From Echinicola rosea (lineage in GTDB: Bacteria; Bacteroidota; Bacteroidia; Cytophagales; Cyclobacteriaceae): a DNA stretch of 64,000 nucleotides. A program made the position numbers and the translations under genes. This document shows, in pieces, positions 52,332 through 62,506 of this stretch (positions within the stretch are counted from its first letter, which is position 1; every line of letters starts with the position of its first letter). The notes under the pieces were generated by a model that was not told the origin of the DNA, ran no database searches, and was given only the letters and a program-made list of their open reading frames with translations. Where the stretch lies: positions 4,368,501-4,432,500 of the forward strand of contig NZ_CP040106.1 in assembly GCF_005281475.1 (NCBI RefSeq). Direction: 5' to 3'.

Positions 52332-55300
52332 TCATTGGACCAAAGTGAATACCCCTCGCTTTTGTCGACTAATTTGCTCCCCGTCCATACGGTAATGATA
52401 TTCCAAAAAATAGGTATAGGCATCATTGGTGGCCATTTTACCATTTATGCTCCCATCCCACCCCTGGGACCCGAAGTAAATCAGCTCTCCCCATCGGTTG
52501 TATATTTTTAATGTAAAATCAATGGGACAGCTGGAAACAGGCTGATAGATCCTGTTAACTCCCTCACCGCTTGGGGCATAGCCCGTGGGCATTCTTACCA
52601 CTGGTGGCTTTTCATGGATTGATGCACTACCAAGTGCGATACAACCGCGATCGTCTTGTACGGTAACGGTGTACGCTCCTTTGGGCACTCCTGTGAGTTC
52701 AGCATTGGTTTGGGCACCAAAGTCCCAAGTATATTGGTATGGGCTTGTCCCACCAGAAGGTACGGCAAGCAACTCTCCCCCAGATTCTCCCGGACAACTC
52801 CTACGGCGTACTGCTACTTCTACCTCCAAAGGTTCAGGCTTTGAAACTTCCACCTCCAAAGTGGTATGACAATCGTGGTTATCGGAAATGGTAAAATCAT
52901 ATCTTCCCGCCTCCAATGACTCCAACTGAATTTCATCATCGACTATCACGGCATTCGCGCGATCAATCCGATAAGGAGGGGTGCCTCCTATGACCTTGAT
53001 TTCCACTTCGGCATCTGCCGATTCATAACAGCTTGTCCCAGAATTTGATCTTACCGCTGCCCTTAGCTGATCTGGCTCTCCCACCGGTAAATCATCATAA
53101 ACGAGCTGGCACCCCAGCGCATCGGTGATGGTCACCTGATAGCTTCCCGCTTCCAACCCCACGGCCAAAGGATCATCCAATAATTCATCATGGCTCCAAG
53201 AGTAGGAATAAGGCCCTTTCCCGCCAGTTACTTCTAGGCTTATTTCACCTGTACCCCCTCCATGACAGCTGACATCCTGAATAGTTTCTGCCACTGAAAT
53301 GGCCGCTAGCATTTCAACTTCCAACACTTCAGAAACTACCCTGCACTGTGTGGCGTCTTCATGAAAGGCCTCATACCAAATTTCCCTGTTGGTAGCAGAA
53401 GCGTTCCACATTACTTCCACTTCTTCTGCATTATTGGAGGAAATGATGTCACCACCTTCTATATACCACTGGTACTGGTGCCGTTCCTCTGTATCCGTCA
53501 CGGAATAATGAGCGCTTGATGGGGCTTCAAAACACACCTCTTCAGGTCCATTAGGAGCTGGTGGCACCTCTGGATTCCATAATGTCACCGCTTTTGTGAT
53601 CGCACGGCCTGGACAACCCTCTGCCGTAAAAGGCAATAGTGAAATAGCGGCGTTATCAGCTGTAAGGTCCCAACGAACGGTAGCGGTATTGCCCTCTGAA
53701 GAAATCAATTCTCCCCCTTTCACTTCCCATTCAAAATGGTCAATATTTTCCATTTGTGACGCTTCATAAGTGACCGGAGCCATTCCTTCGCACACAAAAT
53801 CCACCCCTTGAATGGCGGCACTGGTTTCTATGACCTCTACCTCAAAACGTATTTCTTCCAGGTGGTCGCAGGTAGTGGGACCATCCGAGGCATAAATGGT
53901 CACTTTGTAAGTGCCTGGTGTTACAAAAGTGTGCCTTATCGTTTGTCCGGACTTTGATACATCTGTGCCTTCTATATTCCAGGTAAAATAATCAAAAGCT
54001 GGATTATCGGGGATGATTTCCCAGGTAAATTCTTCATTGAGGCAAGTTACATTGTCACCTATGACTTCAAAATCGTACTGGGTATCGGTAGAAAAGTCTA
54101 AATTCTCCAAGTTGGCCCCTACCGCATATCCATAAGACTCCAAGTCCCCAAACCCATAAGCATAAGCAATAAATCCGGAAGGATTGGTCAGGCGGTGCAC
54201 TCCTCCCGAGACGCTAAGCCTTGCGTACGAATAGTCACTATTGCCGGGAACTGGCAGAAACTCCTCCGTAATGAATTGGCCATCCAGCCTCGTATCACCT
54301 GTAGCGGAAGTCTTTACCATGACATTGAGGTAGTGGTAAGTGATCTGGACGATATCCATGGATACAAAAGTGACATCCTTCAAGAGACGTTCAGCAGGAT
54401 TCAATGCCATCATGAATGGATCACCAAAAGCATAAAAAGGGTCGCCAGATATGTTGCAGTTTCTACTTTTAGAAAATGTCGTCACCGAAATATCCCTGGA
54501 ACCACCAATGGTCACCACCTCATCTGCCCCTACATCCAAAGGAACCCACTCCCCGGCATCAAGCACATCCACAGCTTGCCCGTTTACAGAAATTTCCGTC
54601 CCATCTTCTGCAGCCAGCACCTTTACCAATTCACCGGATGATCGGGTCTTAAGTGGAATATGGGTGTATTCCTTTCCCCAAGTGCTCAGCGGATACACCT
54701 GCTGGAAAAGATGGTCAGGAGCAGAGCCGCATTCGCCCACTCCGGTCCACTTATTTCCTCCAAAAACAGCAATGTTTTTGCAATCCATAGACTGTGCATC
54801 ACGCACCCTGACCCGACTCCCGGTCAAGTCCCCTTTGGCTTTAAGCTGATAACTTTCACCTGCATTCAGTGTGATTTCAAAAGGAACACCCCCTGTTTTC
54901 CCATCCACTGTGCCTACCGACGGCGTAATTTCCACTTTGGTATTATCCTCTACGCCCACTACCAAAAGGGTGCTTTCGTCATTGATATTCATCTCGACTC
55001 CCGGTGTGGTATTGGGCGTGATTTCGTAATGGGAGGTAACAAGGTAATCTTTCCCCAAGGTTCTCTTGGGAAGCACCACAGCCCCATCAGCACTTTTAAA
55101 ACGTTCATTAAATGCAAACACGGAAACCTTTCCCGTAGCACTAATGAAGATCCCTTTATTTTCCTTCTCTCCGGATTTTCGGTGCAACAAATCCTGTTCA
55201 TACTCGGGGATTCGCATGGTAAAGCTTTCTCCTTTTTGTAAATTAAAAGAATAGGTAAGCCCGTCTGAAATGGCGCTCAAGTCGATCGTACCCTGGGCAG

Positions 55301-55472
55301 CCTCATTGGCAGATATGACGATTACCGCCTTTCCATTCCGGCCATCGGTATTATTGTCCATAAATCCCACCCAAAACTCCTTCCCCACTGTAGTAAGTTG
55401 TGCCTGGACAGCAGTGATCGATACAAGGAAAAAACATAAGAAAAAGCAATAAAAACAAATATTCGGTTTCAT
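52332..55472 (-). CDS. Large T9SS type B (gliding-motility C-terminal) surface protein with IgGFc-binding-like domain and SprB repeats
   Basis: 1046 residues from the ATG at 55472 (MKPNICFYC); longer upstream readings lack a signal peptide. The signal peptide ends near residue 25 (AVQAQ). The N-terminal region (about 27-470) resembles the IgGFc-binding domain (GKEFWVGFMDNNTDGR, then CKNIAVFGGNKWTGVG, and AVGANLENL). Two or three PKD-like domains follow (FDYFTWNIEGTDVSKSGQTI, GTYKVTIYASDG). Three SprB-type repeats come next (CHGGGTGEISLEVTGGKGPY and similar). The last 90 residues (GYAPSGEGVNRIYQPVSSCP, IYNRWGELIY, GWDGSINGK) are the gliding-motility-associated T9SS type B domain. It should be exported and held at the surface, possibly as an adhesin. 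Confidence 0.9.
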   Translation of the reverse strand: MKPNICFYCFFLCFFLVSITAVQAQLTTVGKEFWVGFMDNNTDGRNGKAVIVISANEAAQGTIDLSAISDGLTYSFNLQKGESFTMRIPEYEQDLLHRKSGEKENKGIFISATGKVSVFAFNERFKSADGAVVLPKRTLGKDYLVTSHYEITPNTTPGVEMNINDESTLLVVGVEDNTKVEITPSVGTVDGKTGGVPFEITLNAGESYQLKAKGDLTGSRVRVRDAQSMDCKNIAVFGGNKWTGVGECGSAPDHLFQQVYPLSTWGKEYTHIPLKTRSSGELVKVLAAEDGTEISVNGQAVDVLDAGEWVPLDVGADEVVTIGGSRDISVTTFSKSRNCNISGDPFYAFGDPFMMALNPAERLLKDVTFVSMDIVQITYHYLNVMVKTSATGDTRLDGQFITEEFLPVPGNSDYSYARLSVSGGVHRLTNPSGFIAYAYGFGDLESYGYAVGANLENLDFSTDTQYDFEVIGDNVTCLNEEFTWEIIPDNPAFDYFTWNIEGTDVSKSGQTIRHTFVTPGTYKVTIYASDGPTTCDHLEEIRFEVEVIETSAAIQGVDFVCEGMAPVTYEASQMENIDHFEWEVKGGELISSEGNTATVRWDLTADNAAISLLPFTAEGCPGRAITKAVTLWNPEVPPAPNGPEEVCFEAPSSAHYSVTDTEERHQYQWYIEGGDIISSNNAEEVEVMWNASATNREIWYEAFHEDATQCRVVSEVLEVEMLAAISVAETIQDVSCHGGGTGEISLEVTGGKGPYSYSWSHDELLDDPLAVGLEAGSYQVTITDALGCQLVYDDLPVGEPDQLRAAVRSNSGTSCYESADAEVEIKVIGGTPPYRIDRANAVIVDDEIQLESLEAGRYDFTISDNHDCHTTLEVEVSKPEPLEVEVAVRRRSCPGESGGELLAVPSGGTSPYQYTWDFGAQTNAELTGVPKGAYTVTVQDDRGCIALGSASIHEKPPVVRMPTGYAPSGEGVNRIYQPVSSCPIDFTLKIYNRWGELIYFGSQGWDGSINGKMATNDAYTYFLEYHYRMDGEQISRQKRGVFTLVQ

Positions 55473-56011
55473 GCTGACGGGGACGTTTGTTAGGGTGAAA
55501 AAATCACTTATCTCATACACGCCAATCACAGATCGACTTTTGGCTTGGGCTATTGGATTAATGGTGAACCGCATCAGGGCATTCGACCCTCCTAGTTGAT
55601 GGGAAGATAGCTGAATTACCTCTTGTTCTTTTAATTGTTGCAGGTAATTGATAATGAAAGGTATTTTTCAAAAAACTTTTTTCTTGCGTAGAACAGCCAT
55701 TACCACACATGATACCATTCGAACAGCCCTTTTTATTTTTCTTCTTGTATTACCGTCTATTCTCAAGAGCACCTAAACAAAACAATAAATTAACCAACAG
55801 CCATTAATCCAAACAAAATACTAAAAAAACAACCACTCATCACAATAAATAATTCAAAAAAAGCTCCTTTATATTAATATTAGCACAATCAATTATCACA
55901 AAAATTAACGATAAAACAACATTTCCCCACTAACTTTGCGAACTAAGCCAAGGAAGTTGGTGTTGCAAGTAAGACAAAGTTTATTTTGATTCCATAAATT
56001 GACCGAAGGGT
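55473..56011. promoter_or_regulatory. Divergent intergenic region upstream of the T9SS type B protein and the MFS gene
   Basis: 539 nt, very AT-rich in 55790-55930, without an ORF. A TAACTTTG box at 55931-55938 (+) is an exact TAnnTTTG match, 73 nt before the MFS start, without an obvious -33 TTG. I found no strong box on the minus strand for the T9SS gene. Confidence 0.45.
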
Positions 56012-57250
56012 ATGAGCAAGAAGCAGTATTTTGTAGTTATTTTGATTTTGGGTGCATTGAGTACCATCAGCCCATTTTCCATTGACATGTATCTTCCCGG
56101 ATTTCCTTCCATAGCGAAAAATCTAGGAACAAGCATCGCCAATGTGCAGCTTTCCCTTACCAGTTATTTGGTCGGTATTGCGATCGGTCAGCTATTTTAT
56201 GGCCCTTTACTTGATCGGTTTGGAAGGAAAAAACCACTTTATATCGGTTTGCTGATCTATGTCCTTGCCTCAGTGGCCTGTGCTCTCAGCAATACGGTGG
56301 AAAACTTGATCTTGATGCGCTTCGTCCAAGCCATCGGTGGATGCGCTGGAATGGTCGCTGCTCAGGCGATGGTAAGGGACATTTTCCCTGTTAACAAGAC
56401 CGCACAGGCAATGGCACTTTTGATGCTGGTCATTGCCGTATCACCGATGATCGCCCCTACTGTCGGAGGATTTGTCACTGCGCATTATGATTGGCATACC
56501 GTTTTTATGATTTTGGCAGGCATTACCATAGTCATCTTAATGGCAGCTTACTTCTTTCTTCCCGATGGAGCAAAACCTGACCAAGAAGTATCATTACGGC
56601 CTAAACAGGTAATCAAAAAGTACGTAGAGGTAACTAAAAACCGCCAATTTTTGGTTTATATGCTGATTGGTGGTGTGGCCGGTGCTGCCCCATTTGCTTA
56701 CATTTCGGGATCTGCTGATGTATTTATGAACATCTATGGAGTAACCGAGCAGCAATATGGATGGATCTTCGCGCTGTTGGCCTTTTCCATGATTGGCTCG
56801 ACACAGTTGAATCATATTTTGTTAAAAAGATTCACCAGCCAACAGATCATCAAGGTGGCTTTGACCTATCAGACCGTCATTGGGTTTGTGTTGATACTGG
56901 GTGTATGGAACGGATGGTTGAATGTTTACGCGCTGATCGGAATGATGTTTATTTTCCTTACCGGTCACGGATTGGCCAATCCCAACGCTGCGGCTTTGAC
57001 CTTGGCTCCCTTTAGCAGGAATGCCGGGAGTGCTGCTGCCATGATGGGCAGTATGCGGATGGCGATGGGCGGCTTGGTTTCTGGAGCGGTCAGCATTTTC
57101 CACAATGGCACGGCAAGCCCTATGGTCATCATGATGACCTTCTGTGCTGTAGGTGGACTGCTTACCTTGGTCATTGATACCAACCTAAAAAGAGTAGAAA
57201 AAAAGCGTAAAGCCATGGAAGATGAAAAGCAACACTCCATGGCCGTATAG
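56012..57250 (+). CDS. MFS multidrug exporter, Bcr/CflA type
   Basis: 412 residues with twelve predicted membrane helices. The family start ISPFSIDMYLPGFPSIAKNLG and the loop GPLLDRFGRKKPL (MFS motif A) are diagnostic of Bcr/CflA drug:H+ antiporters. The segment GGCAGMVAAQAMVRDIF, including the conserved RD, is also typical. It probably expels drugs or metabolites, and regulation is unknown. It is a single gene with a terminator. Confidence 0.94.
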   Translation: MSKKQYFVVILILGALSTISPFSIDMYLPGFPSIAKNLGTSIANVQLSLTSYLVGIAIGQLFYGPLLDRFGRKKPLYIGLLIYVLASVACALSNTVENLILMRFVQAIGGCAGMVAAQAMVRDIFPVNKTAQAMALLMLVIAVSPMIAPTVGGFVTAHYDWHTVFMILAGITIVILMAAYFFLPDGAKPDQEVSLRPKQVIKKYVEVTKNRQFLVYMLIGGVAGAAPFAYISGSADVFMNIYGVTEQQYGWIFALLAFSMIGSTQLNHILLKRFTSQQIIKVALTYQTVIGFVLILGVWNGWLNVYALIGMMFIFLTGHGLANPNAAALTLAPFSRNAGSAAAMMGSMRMAMGGLVSGAVSIFHNGTASPMVIMMTFCAVGGLLTLVIDTNLKRVEKKRKAMEDEKQHSMAV

Positions 57251-57293
57251 CGTTGAAATACAATAGTTGATTAACAGCCGGTTTATTTTCAAG

Positions 57294-57331
57294 AAGCCGT
57301 TGGTTTGGTGCACAAATCAACGGCTTTTTTA
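57294..57331 (+). terminator. Terminator of the MFS gene
   Basis: AAGCCGTTG at 57294-57302 pairs with CAACGGCTT at 57318-57326, followed by TTTT. Confidence 0.8.
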
Positions 57332-57591
57332 TGGGCAATTGAATAGCCCCCTCTCTGGTATAGGAAATCCTTTATTCCACTAATAGTTCACCATGGGCGT
57401 TGCCCATGGCTAAGGATGTTACGAGGATATCTCATCTATATAAACAATCCGTCATCACGAGCGGAGCGAAGTGATCTCCATGTGCTTTCGTTGCATGTAA
57501 TCAGGAGATTGCTTCTTCCGATATTCATCGGAACCGCTATGACGAGGATTTATGAGGTAGCCTATATTTATACTACTTGGCTTTTCCCGTT
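57332..57591. repeat. Palindromic repeats between the MFS gene and element D
   Basis: CCATGGGC-GTT-GCCCATGG at 57391-57409 is a perfect small hairpin. 57451-57545 runs from GTCATCACGAGCGGAGCGAA to CCGCTATGACGAGG, with inner arms GTGATCTCC and GGAGATTGC, a member of the widespread GTCATTGCGA-type palindromes. No gene is seen. Confidence 0.55.
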
Positions 57592-57603
57592 TAACCCGCT
57601 TTA

Positions 57604-58014
57604 TCAATGTCGTTTAGTTAAAGAGATTTCCCAATACGGATCGTCCATTGAGAAAATTATGGTTTTAATCCATGGCCTTTTTTAAACATGTATAAAATGG
57701 ATCCGCCTTGCAGGTATTGGGCGTTAAGAAATTAAAAAGCGGGCGGGCAAAAAGGCAGGCTTGTTTGACGAAATACTAGCCAAAAAAATATTGGCAGCTA
57801 GAAAAGGAGGAGTTTGCCTGCATGAGGGAAGGTTTTAATTTTAGGCCAATAGATGCACACCTGTGCGCCGTGGCGTAGCGGCGGGGTTTTTGGGTTACTT
57901 TTTTGACCTGAAGCAAAAAAGTAACAAAGGTAAAGAGATGAAAACCATCTTGGAATTTAACAAGAAAAATAATTAAACCAATCTTTCCAGATACACGCTA
58001 ACTAAACAACATTG
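57604..58014 (+). mobile_element. Type-M non-autonomous element, copy D
   Basis: 411 bp. Inverted repeats CAATGTCGTTTAGTTA at 57605 and, at the right, TAACTAAACAACATTG ending 58014 (one mismatch between the arms). Flanked by the perfect 9-bp direct repeat CCCGCTTTA (57595-57603 and 58015-58023). It lacks the segment that A and C share next to their left end; its body from about 57705 is very similar to A, including the hairpin TTACTTTTTTG/CAAAAAAGTAA. The direct repeats belong to the left terminal repeat of type-H copy H3, so D was inserted into H3. Confidence 0.8.
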
Positions 58015-58232
58015 CCCGCTTTATGCATTATGAATCGTTATGGCCTGTCCCAATAGCTATCGGGTAGAGCTGAAACTACAAGAAAATCAGGCTGTTTGGA
58101 GATTGAATCCTCCGTCGCGGCTGATGGTGAACCTGTCTGCCGCTAGGTAGAATCGAAAAAAAAGCAGCGAAGCGATTGATTTTGAAGTAGTTTCAGGTCG
58201 TAATAGATAGGCTAATCCATAATGCGGATTTA
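58015..58232 (+). repeat. Type-H hairpin repeat, copy H3 (left end displaced by element D)
   Basis: The left end AACCCGCTTTA is at 57593-57603, before element D; the rest runs from 58015. The right arm GCTAATCCATAATGCGGATT ends about 58231. Relative to H2 it has an extra GCCTGTCCCAATAGCTATCG (followed by GGTA) near the left end, containing the palindrome ATAGCTAT, and a longer apical part with GCGGC/GCCGC and a CCTGTCTGCC..TAGGTAG palindrome in place of CATAGC/GCTATG. The inner arms (GCTGAAACTACAAGAAAATC and GATTTTGAAGTAGTTTCAGG) are kept exactly as in H2. No ORF. Confidence 0.75.
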
Positions 58233-58233
58233 A

Positions 58234-58300
58234 GGAAAAATCAGCGTAAACCCTAATCATCTGCGCCATCAGCGTTCCAAGTTTTACGCTTGATCCTAAA
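58234..58300. repeat. Dispersed repeat fragments upstream of the ABC-F gene
   Basis: 58234-58278 carries the inverse of the 32918-32960 repeat (TCAGCGTAAACCCTAATCAT, CTGCGCCATCAGCGTT). The following TTTTACGCTTGATCC matches the end of the 43922-43963 repeat. Confidence 0.5.
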
Positions 58301-58330
58301 AAATCCTATTTCCTCCCCTATCCAAGGTGA

Positions 58331-60016
<1,686 letters not shown>

Positions 60017-60042
60017 TTTCACTTTAATAATCCATTAACAGG

Positions 60043-60083
60043 TCCCTTTTTGAACATTCCAAACGGTTCAAAAAGGGATTTTT
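60043..60083 (+). terminator. Terminator of the ABC-F gene
   Basis: TCCCTTTTTGAAC at 60043-60055 pairs with GTTCAAAAAGGGA at 60066-60078 (13 bp), then TTTTTT. Confidence 0.8.
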
Positions 60084-60097
60084 TAGCTTCATAGACT

Positions 60098-61279
60098 ATG
60101 ACCCAATATCCACAGATCATCCTCAAAAGGGGAAAAGAGATATCTTTAAAAAGACGTCACCATTGGGTGTTTTCAGGTGCCATCGCCAAGGAAGCCCCAG
60201 ACCTCCAAAATGGCCAACTTGTAAGCGTGTACAGTCATCGCGATGAGTTTCTGGGAACAGGTCATTACCAAAAAGGATCCATTACGGTAAGAATAATCAG
60301 TTTTGAGCCTCGGGAAATCGATGCTTCATTTTGGCAAGAAAAACTCCAAGATGCCTATCAAATGCGCGCCAAGATCGGGTTGACCGATAGTAATAGCACA
60401 AATATCTATCGGCTCATCCACGGAGAAGGGGACCAACTCCCGGGATTGATCATTGACCATTACAATGGCACTGCTGTCATTCAGGCCCATAGCATAGGCA
60501 TGTACCAGCACCGGGATGAAATCTCCAAGGCCCTACAAACCGTGTATGGGGAGAAACTAAAGGCCGTCTATGATAAAAGTGCTGAAACGCTGAAAGGAAT
60601 TGCCGGTATCGAAAACCAATTTCTTTACGGTAAGCCCGCGACCAACATCGTCCTAGAGAATGACTGTAACTATGAGATTGATTGGGAAAAAGGTCAAAAA
60701 ACAGGTTTTTTCATTGACCAGCGTGAAAACAGGAAGCTACTTGGAAAATACAGCCAAGGCAAAAAAGTACTGAACACTTTTTGCTATTCGGGAGGATTTT
60801 CGATCGCGGCACTCGAAGCGGGTGCTAACGAAGTACATTCTGTGGACATCTCTGCCAAGGCAATAGAACTGACCGAAAAAAACCTTCAGCTCAATCCGGA
60901 TTTTTTGGGCAAGCATGAATCCAAAGTGGCCGATGTGGTCAAATATATCCGGGAAATAGAGCAGGATTATGACGTCATCGTACTGGATCCACCAGCCTTT
61001 GCCAAGAACATGAAGGCGCGTCACAATGCAGTCCAGGCATACAAAAGGTTGAATGCAGAAGCCCTTAAGCATATCAAACCGGGCGGCATTCTATTTACGT
61101 TTAGCTGTTCCCAAGTGGTGGACAAGCAGCTCTTTGCACATACCATCACTGCAGCAGCCATCGAAGTGGGCCGAAATGTCCGTATCCTTCAGCAACTCAC
61201 CCAACCGGCCGACCACCCCATCAATGCTTTCCATACCGAAACGGAATACCTGAAAGGGCTGGTCTTGTATGTGGAGTAG
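60098..61279 (+). CDS. Class I SAM-dependent rRNA methyltransferase with PUA domain (RlmI-like)
   Basis: 393 residues. The N-terminal PUA domain (about 5-80, LKRGKEISLKRRHHWVFSGAI) is followed by a Rossmann methyltransferase (about 190-393), with VLNTFCYSGGFSIAALEAGA, DISAKAIELTEKNLQLNP and the DPPAFAKN active-site motif. The same arrangement is found in E. coli RlmI, which makes 5-methylcytosine in 23S rRNA (C1962); which base this one modifies is not provable from sequence. It follows the ABC-F terminator by about 15 nt. Confidence 0.92.
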   Translation: MTQYPQIILKRGKEISLKRRHHWVFSGAIAKEAPDLQNGQLVSVYSHRDEFLGTGHYQKGSITVRIISFEPREIDASFWQEKLQDAYQMRAKIGLTDSNSTNIYRLIHGEGDQLPGLIIDHYNGTAVIQAHSIGMYQHRDEISKALQTVYGEKLKAVYDKSAETLKGIAGIENQFLYGKPATNIVLENDCNYEIDWEKGQKTGFFIDQRENRKLLGKYSQGKKVLNTFCYSGGFSIAALEAGANEVHSVDISAKAIELTEKNLQLNPDFLGKHESKVADVVKYIREIEQDYDVIVLDPPAFAKNMKARHNAVQAYKRLNAEALKHIKPGGILFTFSCSQVVDKQLFAHTITAAAIEVGRNVRILQQLTQPADHPINAFHTETEYLKGLVLYVE

Positions 61280-61306
61280 AGGTTGGAAGGTTTGTTTGAA
61301 ATGCCG

Positions 61307-62215
61307 TCACTTCACGTCGATATTATACACAAAAGCGCGGTACTTTAGCAGCGCCACGAATACTGCTCCTCCTACCGCATTACCAAACAATGCAAAAACC
61401 TGGAAGTTCAGGTACCTTCCAAAGGTGATATTGGTAGAGCTTACCAAACCTGCGAAGACCTCGACATTCCCCACAATGCTATGATGCAGACCAGTAAAAG
61501 CCATCATAGAGGTAATAATAAAGATGATCACAATCCTGCTCAAGGTATCCCGAGAGGAAGACAAGAGCCAAGACAGTAGCCCCATTAGCCAACCCGCCAG
61601 CATGGCACTGCTAAAGATCACCAAACTGGGAAAATCCGTAGCATGAAGGGCTATTTTTTCCACCACTATGATGTCAAATATACCCAGTTGAGGCCCAATC
61701 CACAATAACAGCGAAGCGATCAGCATGCCGCCAATGATGTTTCCGGCAATCACCAAGCCCCATATTTTCAACAAACTGGACACACTCCGTTTTTTATTGA
61801 GCACGGGTAAGGTCAACAAGGAAGTCTGTTCAGTAAAAAGAATGGACTGCCCAAGAATAACCATGATGAAACCCACTGGATATACCAATGCCGTCAACTT
61901 ATAACTGACATCTTCACCAAGAAATTTGGAAAAGTAAGCATAAACTGCACAGATCAACAAATAGCTAAAGCCTATCTCCAATCCAGCCGTCAAAGAACTG
62001 AGCAATAAGCTGCTAGGTTTTTTGTCGTATGTTTCCAATCCTTCGGTGATTTGCTCTTTGAGAATCTCACCATGGGATTTGGTACCGTCATTTGAGACAG
62101 ATTTGGATTTTTTAAGCTCCGAATCAATGTTTTTCTGTCGCTTCTCCTCTTCCTTTTGTCGCTTTACCTCTTCCTTTTGACGCTGTACTTCTTCTTTATC
62201 CAGTTTGTCGGCCAT
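61307..62215 (-). CDS. Formate/nitrite transporter (FNT) family channel with a charged N-terminal extension
   Basis: 302 residues. The first 60 or so residues are highly charged, with a repeated EEVQRQKEEVKRQKEEEKRQ-like helix likely to form a coiled coil in the cytoplasm; the remaining 240 residues hold six membrane helices of the FNT/aquaporin-like pentamer fold. TGLHHSIVGNVEVFAGL corresponds to the FNT region with the central His (usually xEHSIANM). The substrate (formate, nitrite, hydrosulfide or other small acid) is unknown. It meets the methyltransferase gene end to end with 27 nt between. Confidence 0.9.
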   Translation of the reverse strand: MADKLDKEEVQRQKEEVKRQKEEEKRQKNIDSELKKSKSVSNDGTKSHGEILKEQITEGLETYDKKPSSLLLSSLTAGLEIGFSYLLICAVYAYFSKFLGEDVSYKLTALVYPVGFIMVILGQSILFTEQTSLLTLPVLNKKRSVSSLLKIWGLVIAGNIIGGMLIASLLLWIGPQLGIFDIIVVEKIALHATDFPSLVIFSSAMLAGWLMGLLSWLLSSSRDTLSRIVIIFIITSMMAFTGLHHSIVGNVEVFAGLVSSTNITFGRYLNFQVFALFGNAVGGAVFVALLKYRAFVYNIDVK

Positions 62216-62413
62216 AGATTTTATGCTTTAAAATCTCAATAACGCACAAAATACGTTTTATTCATAGTTTGAATTTATAAAATATAGAATTGATTTACTT
62301 TGATGTTTATCCTAGATTAGTGTTCGCCGTCTCAATCGTAATTTCTATTATCAAACATTGTAATAACCGGTCTTTCCGAAGATAAAAACTTGAACATACT
62401 TTGCGCTTTGTTC

Positions 62414-62447
62414 TTGCCCCTTTACTCTAATCTTATGTGTATATTTG
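62414..62447 (+). promoter_or_regulatory. Candidate promoter of lhgO
   Basis: TTG at 62414-62416 and TATATTTG at 62440-62447 (exact -7 consensus), spacer 23 nt, 59 nt before the lhgO ATG. Confidence 0.45.
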
Positions 62448-62506
62448 TCCATTATTGCGTTTAACACATAATTTGTCAATGTTCAAAAAACACCTGACGT
62501 AAAGAT

